A DNA stretch of 5,347 nt from Muribaculaceae bacterium (GTDB taxonomy: Bacteria; Bacteroidota; Bacteroidia; Bacteroidales; Muribaculaceae), in the NCBI GenBank assembly GCA_017545095.1, contig JAFYCU010000217.1, forward strand, positions 1-5,347, written 5' to 3'. The position numbers and the translations under genes were made by a program. The notes under the pieces are model-generated. The model had not been told where the DNA came from, did not search any database, and was given only the letters and a program-made list of their open reading frames with translations. Positions 1 to 5,347 of the stretch are shown here, in pieces. Position 1 is the first letter of the stretch, and every line of letters begins with the position of its first letter.

Positions 1-881
1 ATAGGTTGCAGGAACTGTTTCTGCAACATCGTGCACCATCCACACCAGTGGGCTATGTGCGTCAAGCAGGTCGTGAGGAGCAAGAGGTGAAAGTCACCAC
101 CCTTGGCGAGTTTGACCCCGAAGACGTCGACATGTTCACGGTGTTGCTCATCGGCAACTCGCAGTCCTACATCGGCGACAATCGTATCATCACCCCTCGC
201 GGCTATTATCGCGAGAGCAACGATGCCAGCATGAAGCCTGGCCAGCAAATCATGATAAACTCATTCCGCACAATCGAGAGTGAGTTGAACAATCGTGACA
301 TACCCCTTGACCACAAGTGGGCCTTGCTGCATGCCATCCACACCACAGCCGACTTCGATATGGAGCGCATTCTCTACACCGACCCAGGGGCTGTGGCAAC
401 GCTTTATGATAAGATTGCCAGTGGCAAGTTGACCACTATAATCACCGATGTCACCATGGTGGTGAGCGGCATCCGCAAGGGTGCGCTCGAGCGCCTTGGC
501 GTGGAGGCGAAGTGCTATCTGCACGACCCACGTGTGGCCGCGATGGCCTCGGCCCAAGGCATAACCCGCACTCAGGCGGGAATCCGCCTGGCCGTTGAAG
601 AGTACCCCGATGCGCTGTTCGCCTTCGGCAACGCCCCCACGGCACTAATGGAACTGTGCGCCCTCGTGCGCAAGGACAAGGCTCACCCGGCAGGCATCAT
701 TGCCGCGCCGGTGGGTTTTGTGCATGTGTGCGAGTCGAAACACATGGTTAAGCCGTTCAAGCACATTCCAAAAATAATTGTTGAGGGTCGCAAAGGTGGC
801 AGCAACCTTGCCGCCACGCTGTGCAATGCCATCTTGTGCTTTGACGATGCCGCTCAACTAAAACCCGGACGTGACTTATGA
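1..881 (+). CDS. cbiH-cbiC: CbiH(CobJ)-CbiC fusion, 3' part: cobalt-precorrin-3 C17-methyltransferase tail plus cobalt-precorrin-8 methylmutase
   Basis: Partial at the 5' end: the frame is already open at base 3, and the TTG at base 6 is an internal Leu codon, not a start. Counting that codon as residue 1, residues 1-67 match the C-terminus of CbiH/CobJ, the SAM-dependent C17 methyltransferase that also contracts the ring (HRAPSTPVG, AGR, DMFTVLLIGNSQ, TPRGYY). After a linker of about ten residues, residues 78-281 form a full-looking CbiC, which moves a methyl group from C11 to C12 to give cobyrinate. Visible CbiC signatures are NSFRTIESEL (85-94), IHTTADFD (111-118), TDVTMVVSGI, GNAPTAL (208-214), PVGFVHVCESK and EGRKGGS. 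His112 aligns with the catalytic His known in CobH. The gene overlaps the next by four bases. Most of the CbiH catalytic domain lies off the window. Assignment is firm; the anaerobic naming rests on the neighbouring cbiG and cbiD. Confidence 0.95.
   Translation, partial: RLQELFLQHRAPSTPVGYVRQAGREEQEVKVTTLGEFDPEDVDMFTVLLIGNSQSYIGDNRIITPRGYYRESNDASMKPGQQIMINSFRTIESELNNRDIPLDHKWALLHAIHTTADFDMERILYTDPGAVATLYDKIASGKLTTIITDVTMVVSGIRKGALERLGVEAKCYLHDPRVAAMASAQGITRTQAGIRLAVEEYPDALFAFGNAPTALMELCALVRKDKAHPAGIIAAPVGFVHVCESKHMVKPFKHIPKIIVEGRKGGSNLAATLCNAILCFDDAAQLKPGRDL
878..881 (+). other. ATGA stop/start overlap, cbiC to cbiET
   Basis: The TGA of the CbiH-CbiC frame (879-881) shares bases with the ATG of cbiET (878-880). 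The preceding 20 bases show no convincing Shine-Dalgarno, so ribosomes finishing the upstream frame probably re-initiate here. That coupling is inferred from the overlap alone. Confidence 0.8.
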
Positions 882-2074
882 AATTCTTTGTGATTGGCAT
901 AACCGATGCCCCACAGCCTTATTTCCCACCCGAGGTGCTGGAAATCATCAAGCAGGGGCAACTGTTCTCGGGCGGCAAGCGACATCACGAACTGGTGGCT
1001 GGGTTTTTGCCTGATGGGGCGCAGTGGATCGACATCACCGTGCCGCTCGATGCTGTGTTTGAGAAGTATCAAAATAACAAAGACGTAGTGGTGTTTGCCA
1101 GCGGCGACCCCTTGTTCTTTGGCTTTGCCAACACCATCAAGCATCGCCTTCCCGAGGCTGAGATAGTTCTCTATCCGGCGTTTAACTCATTGCAAACTTT
1201 GGCTCATCGCCTTGTGATGCCTTATCACGACATGCGCATCGTGTCGCTCACCGGCCGTCCTTGGCCCGAATTTGACACGGCTCTGATTGAGCGAACTGCC
1301 AAGATCGGTGTGCTCACCGACCGCGAGCACACGCCTGCCGCCATAGCCGGGCGAATGCTTGACTATGGCTACGAAGGCTACACCATGCACGTGGGTGAAC
1401 ATTTGGGGAATCCCGAGAGCGAGCGCATCACCACGCTGTCGCTCGCCGAGGCGGCTACACGAGCATTCGACTATCCGAATTGCTTGATATTGACAGGCAA
1501 CGATCTGCGGCCACGCCGATTCGGCATTCCCGAGGGTGAGTTTGCCCTTCTCGATGGCCGTGAGAAGATGATAACCAAGATGCCCATCAGGCTGCTCACG
1601 CTTCAGGCACTTGAGTTGCCCCGCCGCCGAGTGATGTGGGATATAGGTTTTTGCACCGGAAGTGTCTCGATTGAGGCACGCCTGCAATTTCCTCACGTTC
1701 ACATCGAGGCCTTTGAATGTCGGCCCGAGGGCGAGGCGCTGATGCGCGAAAACAGCCGCCGGTTTGGTGCGCCAGGCATCAATTGCCACATTGGCGATTT
1801 CCTTGATATTGATATCAGTCAATTGCCTCAACCCGATGCGGTGTTCATCGGCGGGCATGGCGGACATCTTAAGGAAATCATGAAGAAAGTGCTAACGGTC
1901 CTCACTCCCGACGGGTGCATGGTGATGAACAGTGTTACAAGCGCCGCTGTTCAGACCGACAGCCACCGGCTCTTCAATGAGGCGTGCGAGGAACTTGGGT
2001 TGACCCAAGAGCCTCCCGTGCGCATTATTATCAACGATAACAATCCAATAGTCATACTGAAATGTCGAAGATAG
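878..2074 (+). CDS. cbiET: CbiE-CbiT fusion (CobL type): cobalt-precorrin C5/C15 methyltransferase, decarboxylating
   Basis: A complete 398-residue protein, about the usual length for CobL/CbiET fusions. Residues 3-205 are CbiE, a tetrapyrrole-methylase fold that methylates C5. Signatures are FSGGKRHHEL (30-39), FASGDPLFFGFANTI (73-87), FNSLQTLAHR, VSLTGRPWP and VLTDREHTP. Residues 232-396 are CbiT, a Rossmann-fold methyltransferase that methylates C15 and decarboxylates the C12 acetate. Its SAM-binding glycine motif is DIGFCTGSVSIEA (255-267), followed by FECRPEG, IGDFLD and the FIGGHGG loop (323-329). The ATG at 878 is chosen because it starts directly at the CbiE first beta strand (MKFFVIGI) and overlaps the upstream stop as ATGA. 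No clear Shine-Dalgarno precedes it. The N-terminal motif reads GITD where many tetrapyrrole methylases have GxGP. The protein would act in the cytoplasm, late in the pathway, just before CbiC. The stop lies 13 bases inside the next gene. Confidence 0.96.
   Translation: MKFFVIGITDAPQPYFPPEVLEIIKQGQLFSGGKRHHELVAGFLPDGAQWIDITVPLDAVFEKYQNNKDVVVFASGDPLFFGFANTIKHRLPEAEIVLYPAFNSLQTLAHRLVMPYHDMRIVSLTGRPWPEFDTALIERTAKIGVLTDREHTPAAIAGRMLDYGYEGYTMHVGEHLGNPESERITTLSLAEAATRAFDYPNCLILTGNDLRPRRFGIPEGEFALLDGREKMITKMPIRLLTLQALELPRRRVMWDIGFCTGSVSIEARLQFPHVHIEAFECRPEGEALMRENSRRFGAPGINCHIGDFLDIDISQLPQPDAVFIGGHGGHLKEIMKKVLTVLTPDGCMVMNSVTSAAVQTDSHRLFNEACEELGLTQEPPVRIIINDNNPIVILKCRR
2062..2074 (+). other. 13-base overlap, cbiET to cbiG-cbiF
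   Basis: The ATG of cbiG-cbiF (2062-2064) lies 13 bases before the end of cbiET (TAG 2072-2074). The start fits CbiG because MSKIAVINIS is the expected first beta strand, and no upstream ATG is in frame nearby. The bases before it (ATAGTCATACTGA) contain no Shine-Dalgarno, which suggests translational coupling. Confidence 0.75.
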
Positions 2075-3834
2075 CTGTCATAAACATCAGCAAGGAGAGC
2101 GTGAAAATTGCACGCCTCCTGCAATCAGATTTAGGTGCAAAATCCATTAGTCGCTCCCAAGTGGGCAAGAACTGGACAGATTTCGATGTCTTTATCTTTG
2201 TTGGGGCGATGGGAATCTGTGTGCGCACCATTGCTCCTTTCATCAAAGACAAGCATGAGGATCCTGCCGTGCTGTGTGTCGACGGCATGGGTAAGAATGT
2301 GATTTCGGTGCTCTCGGGCCATGTGGGTGGTGCCAACGAGTGGACACGGCTTGTGTCAGCAGTTCTTGGTGCCAATCCTGTCATTACCACCCTGAGCGAC
2401 AATGCTGGCTTGTGGGCTTTAGATACACTTTCTAATCGTTTCAATTGGCCCATTGCCAGTGAAGACGATATGAACGCCTGCATCTTTGCCTTCGTCAACC
2501 GAAAGCCAACCGCACTATTTCTCGAGGTGCGTGATGAGGGCACAGAGTACTTGGAGCGCACGCTTCCAAGCCATGTCACCATCGTCGATGATTTGAGCGA
2601 GGTGACAGCTCAAAAATATAAACTCGTCATCATGGTCACACCGTTTAGCAAGCCCTATATCAATGGCGTGCTCACCCTGCACTTTGTGCCAATGGTGGGA
2701 ACCATTGGGTTTGGACTGGCTCATCACCCCGATGACTATGAGCAAATCTATGACCAGATGGATGAGGCCATCGCCATGCGAGGCTTGCTGCCATGTGCCA
2801 CAAAGTATTGCACGATTGATGTCAAGGCCGACGAGCCATTTATTGATATACTTGAAGATGAGGGACATGAAGTGGAATTCTTCACTGCCGAGCAACTCTC
2901 AGCAGTGGAGGTGCCAACGCCCAGTGCAACTGTTGCACGACATGTGGGCACGCCCAGCGTGTGTGAGGCGGCGGCGATTCTGGGCTCGGACAATGGCAAG
3001 TTGATTATTCCCAAGATAAAAGGCAAGAATTGGACAGCCGCCGTAGCCATCGACCGCAAGCATCTGCGTGACCAGCAGGGCCACATCGAGATTGTGGGCG
3101 CCGGTCCTGGCGACCCCGACCTGGTGTCGGTGCGCGGCCGCAAAATGCTTGAAAAGGCCGACCTCATACTCTATGCCGGCTCACTCGTGCCGCGCGAACT
3201 CACCACATGCCACAAGCCTGGCGCTGTGGTACGCAGTTCGGCGAGCATGAATCTTGAGGAGCAATGCGCCCTCATGAAGGAGCATTACGACCGGGGGCAT
3301 TTCATCGTGCGACTGCACACTGGCGACCCCTGCATCTTCGGCGCAATTCAGGAGCAGATGGCATTCTTCGACAAGCACGGCATGGACTATCACATCACTC
3401 CAGGCATCTCATCGTTCCTGGCCGCCGCAGCCGAGTTGCGCAGCCAGTTCACCATTCCCGAGCGCACTCAGACCATAATCCTCACCCGTGGCGAGGGTCG
3501 TACGCCGATGCCCGAGAAGGAGAAGTTGCATCTGCTGGCACGCAGCCAGAGCACGATGTGCATCTTTTTGAGTGCGTCGATAGTCGACGACGTACAGCGC
3601 CAGTTGCTCCAGGAATATCCCGAGGACACTCCTGTGGCGGCTTGCTACCACCTCACTTGGCCCGACCAGAAGATTTATCGCGGGCAACTGAAGGATTTAT
3701 CGAAGATTGTTCGTGACAACAACCTTACGCTCACAACAATGATTGTTGTGGGTGAGGCTATCGACAACCGAAAAGGCTTGTCGGAACTCTACAACAAGCA
3801 TTTTACTCACTTATTCCGAAAGGGCGAAGAATGA
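2062..3834 (+). CDS. cbiG-cbiF: CbiG-CbiF(CobM) fusion: cobalt-precorrin-5A hydrolase plus cobalt-precorrin-4 C11-methyltransferase
   Basis: A complete 590-residue protein. Residues 1-333 are CbiG, which opens the ring-C lactone and releases acetaldehyde. The core is VGAMGICVRTIAPFIKDK (47-64), DPAV, ISVLSGHVGGANE (81-93) and VITT. The CbiG C-terminal (CobE-like) region runs from about 208 and ends with ATVARHVGTPSVCEAAAIL (289-307). Residues 341-568 are CbiF/CobM, the SAM-dependent C11 methyltransferase: IVGAGPGDPDLVSVRG (344-359), YAGSLVP, RLHTGDPCIFGAIQEQ (417-432), TPGISSFLAAAAEL and TQTIILTRGEGRTPMPEKE (469-487). No ATG lies at the domain boundary, so a single fused product is likely. 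The N-terminus before VGAMG is short for CbiG, and the usual GCRRG-like motif is replaced by IGFGLAHHP (215-223). The start at 2062 overlaps cbiET by 13 bases. CbiF makes the substrate of CbiG, so the fusion pairs consecutive steps. CbiG marks the anaerobic pathway, because aerobic producers use CobG instead. Confidence 0.95.
   Translation: MSKIAVINISKESVKIARLLQSDLGAKSISRSQVGKNWTDFDVFIFVGAMGICVRTIAPFIKDKHEDPAVLCVDGMGKNVISVLSGHVGGANEWTRLVSAVLGANPVITTLSDNAGLWALDTLSNRFNWPIASEDDMNACIFAFVNRKPTALFLEVRDEGTEYLERTLPSHVTIVDDLSEVTAQKYKLVIMVTPFSKPYINGVLTLHFVPMVGTIGFGLAHHPDDYEQIYDQMDEAIAMRGLLPCATKYCTIDVKADEPFIDILEDEGHEVEFFTAEQLSAVEVPTPSATVARHVGTPSVCEAAAILGSDNGKLIIPKIKGKNWTAAVAIDRKHLRDQQGHIEIVGAGPGDPDLVSVRGRKMLEKADLILYAGSLVPRELTTCHKPGAVVRSSASMNLEEQCALMKEHYDRGHFIVRLHTGDPCIFGAIQEQMAFFDKHGMDYHITPGISSFLAAAAELRSQFTIPERTQTIILTRGEGRTPMPEKEKLHLLARSQSTMCIFLSASIVDDVQRQLLQEYPEDTPVAACYHLTWPDQKIYRGQLKDLSKIVRDNNLTLTTMIVVGEAIDNRKGLSELYNKHFTHLFRKGEE
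3831..3834 (+). other. ATGA stop/start overlap, cbiG-cbiF to cbiJ-cbiD
   Basis: The TGA ending cbiG-cbiF (3832-3834) overlaps the ATG of cbiJ-cbiD (3831-3833). The purine-rich AAAGGGCGAAG immediately before it is the only Shine-Dalgarno-like stretch at the three junctions, but it sits closer to the ATG than is optimal. Confidence 0.8.
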
Positions 3835-5347
3835 TTCTGGTATTTGGCGGCACAACCGAGGGACGCATGGCGGCAAAGGTGCTCGACGAGTCGGGTGCCA
3901 TTTACTACTATTCAACCCGTAGCGATATGCAAGACATCCAACTTGCTCACGGTGTGCGCCTTACCGGAACCATGGGGATTGCCCAAATCGAGGCGTTCTG
4001 TCGTGAACACGGCATTGCCCTCATCATCGATGCCACACATCCGTTTGCGCAAAATTTGCATCAAAATGTGGTGAACCTGGCGCAACAGATGTCGGTGCCA
4101 CTCATTCGCCTGAACCGCATTTTCCCGCCCCACGATGCCGATCTCGTGTGGTGTCGCGACTATGACGATGCCATTAACCAACTCAATAAGCACAATGTCA
4201 AGCGCCTGCTTGCCTTAACCGGTGTCAACACCATCGGCAAGTTGAAGCACTATTGGCAGCACAATGAGTGCTGGTTCCGCATTCTCGACCGCGACGAGTC
4301 ACGTGATGCGACGTTAGGCGCTGGTTTCCCGCAAGATCATCTTGTTTACTACGAGACTCATGGCACCGAGCAGTTGCTCGAGCAGTTGCAGCCGCAAGCC
4401 ATCATCACCAAGGAGAGTGGCACGAGCGGCGGTTTTGTTGAGAAAGTGGATGCGGCGCGAAGCAAGGGAGTGCTCACCTTTGTCGTAGAGTGCCCACCTT
4501 ACCCCTCGGCACCCGGCTTGGCAATTGAGCATGTCAATGGCCCTTATGGCTTGCGCCGGGCGGTGGAGAAACTGTTGCCGAAGTTTTATCCATTGCACAG
4601 CGGACTCACCACTGGCACATGCGCCACTGCCGCGGCGATCGCAGCAACGACACGGCTCACAACCGGCAAAACGCCATCGGAGGTTTCGGTGGTATTGCCA
4701 AACGGCGAAACGATTCGTGTGCCCGTCGCTTATGGCGATGGTTATGCTGCGGTTGTCAAGGAGGCTGGCGACGACCCCGATGTGACCAATGGCATAGAAA
4801 TTAGGGCCAGCGTCAATCGTGGTGAGCAGTTTGAGATACTTGGCGGTGAAGGCGTAGGCACATTCACTTTCCCGGGATTTGATTTTCCTCCAGGCGAGCC
4901 AGCCATCAACAAAGTTCCGCGGCAGATGATGCGCGACAACATTCGTGAAAATGTTGAAATCACCATCTCAGTGCCCAAGGGGGCAGAAATTGCCCAACGC
5001 ACCTTTAATCCACGCCTGGGCATTGAAGGCGGCATCAGCATCATTGGCGTGTCGGGCATCGTCAAGCCATTCTCGGAGGAGGCATTTATTGAAAGTATTC
5101 GCAAGTGCATGCAGGTGGCCAAGGCTTCGGGTGCTGAACGTGTGGTCATCAACAGCGGTGGCAAGAGCGAGCGCTTTGTGAAGACTCTTTATCCCGACTT
5201 GCCGCAGCAGGCATTTGTGGAATATGGCAACTACATTGGCGAAACGTTAAGCATAGCCCATGAACTCGACATCAAGAATGTGACGCTGGGTGTCATGCTT
5301 GGCAAAGCGGTGAAACTCGCTGCCGGCAACCTCGACACGCACAGCCG
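3831..5347 (+). CDS. cbiJ-cbiD: CbiJ(CobK)-CbiD fusion, 5' part: cobalt-precorrin-6A reductase plus cobalt-precorrin-5B C1-methyltransferase
   Basis: Partial at the 3' end: the frame from ATG 3831 stays open for 505 codons to the window edge. Residues 1-240 are CbiJ/CobK, the pyridine-nucleotide-dependent reductase of cobalt-precorrin-6A. It begins with the dinucleotide-binding start ILVFGGTTEGR (2-12), then IIDATHPFAQN (65-75), RLNR (93-96), LLALTGVNTI (126-135) and ITKESGTSGGFVEKVDAA (192-209). From about residue 255 comes CbiD, a SAM-dependent C1 methyltransferase found only in the anaerobic route: GLTTGTCATAAAIAA (258-272), VVLPNG, AGDDPDVTNGIEI (312-324), GEGVGTFT, GEPAINKVPR (355-364), TFNPRLGIEGGISI (391-404), EYGNYIGE and KLAAGNLDTHS (495-505). 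Roughly 80-110 CbiD residues should lie off the window, judged from the family's usual length. CbiD yields cobalt-precorrin-6A, the CbiJ substrate, so the two halves act in sequence. The start overlaps the previous stop as ATGA; AAAGGGCGAAG just upstream is a weak ribosome-binding candidate. No in-frame ATG lies at the domain joint. Confidence 0.95.
   Translation, partial: MILVFGGTTEGRMAAKVLDESGAIYYYSTRSDMQDIQLAHGVRLTGTMGIAQIEAFCREHGIALIIDATHPFAQNLHQNVVNLAQQMSVPLIRLNRIFPPHDADLVWCRDYDDAINQLNKHNVKRLLALTGVNTIGKLKHYWQHNECWFRILDRDESRDATLGAGFPQDHLVYYETHGTEQLLEQLQPQAIITKESGTSGGFVEKVDAARSKGVLTFVVECPPYPSAPGLAIEHVNGPYGLRRAVEKLLPKFYPLHSGLTTGTCATAAAIAATTRLTTGKTPSEVSVVLPNGETIRVPVAYGDGYAAVVKEAGDDPDVTNGIEIRASVNRGEQFEILGGEGVGTFTFPGFDFPPGEPAINKVPRQMMRDNIRENVEITISVPKGAEIAQRTFNPRLGIEGGISIIGVSGIVKPFSEEAFIESIRKCMQVAKASGAERVVINSGGKSERFVKTLYPDLPQQAFVEYGNYIGETLSIAHELDIKNVTLGVMLGKAVKLAAGNLDTHS

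Noticed and set aside
6..8. TTG at base 6 as a start codon for the first gene
   Set aside because: The frame is open upstream to the window edge and the encoded residues are the middle of a CbiH C-terminal domain, so the true start is off the window.
1187..1867. 226-codon minus-strand ORF opposite cbiET
   Set aside because: It lies wholly antisense to strongly conserved CbiE and CbiT motifs, its translation shows no recognisable domain, and long antisense frames are expected in GC-moderate coding DNA.
3264..3716. 150-codon plus-strand ORF in another frame within the CbiF domain
   Set aside because: It overlaps the conserved CbiF motifs in the true frame; its Arg/His/Pro-rich translation looks like a shifted-frame artefact.
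4525..4804. Two short plus-strand ORFs at the CbiJ/CbiD joint (4525-4785 and 4619-4804)
   Set aside because: Both are out of frame with the continuous CbiJ-CbiD reading frame, whose conserved motifs run through the same bases.
4742..5164. 140-codon minus-strand ORF near the right edge
   Set aside because: It is antisense to the CbiD domain, is rich in Ser, Pro and Met in a low-complexity manner, and shows no domain signature.
1..5347. Cobalamin riboswitch, promoter or terminator
   Set aside because: There is no intergenic space; I saw no B12-box-like element or GC hairpin with a U tract. Any such control would lie upstream or downstream of the window.

Overview
The window lies inside a cobalamin (vitamin B12) corrin-ring gene cluster. 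Everything readable is on the + strand. Four coding regions follow one another with short overlaps and no intergenic DNA: the 3' end of a CbiH(CobJ)-CbiC fusion (1-881, start off the left edge), a CbiE-CbiT (CobL-type) fusion (878-2074), a CbiG-CbiF(CobM) fusion (2062-3834), and a CbiJ(CobK)-CbiD fusion that starts at 3831 and is still open at the right edge. The last gene has no stop codon in the window. I translated it by hand to codon 505 and found CbiJ and CbiD signatures throughout.

Together the four polypeptides carry eight activities of the oxygen-independent (cobalt-early) branch: C17, C11, C1, C5 and C15 methylation (the last with decarboxylation), C-ring lactone opening, C18-C19 reduction and the final C12 methyl shift. 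CbiG and CbiD mark the anaerobic route, so I use Cbi names. Enzymes expected just outside are the C20 methyltransferase (CbiL), a cobaltochelatase (CbiK/CbiX type) and amidation and late-assembly genes; none is visible here.

The fusion pattern, the residue signatures of the CbiET protein, start codons without clear Shine-Dalgarno sequences and a GC content somewhat above 50% by eye point to an anaerobic Bacteroidales member (Bacteroides/Prevotella/Muribaculaceae-like). This is inference from architecture; genus cannot be fixed from the window.

The ATGA, 13-base and ATGA junctions imply one polycistronic message with translational coupling. I found no promoter, cobalamin riboswitch, terminator, RNA gene, repeat, CRISPR array or mobile element, and there is essentially no non-coding sequence where one could sit. 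This is known biochemistry in an unusually condensed form, not a new system. The points worth a second look are the degree of fusion, the pairing of consecutive pathway steps, and several altered signature motifs in the CbiG, CbiE, CbiJ and CbiD domains.
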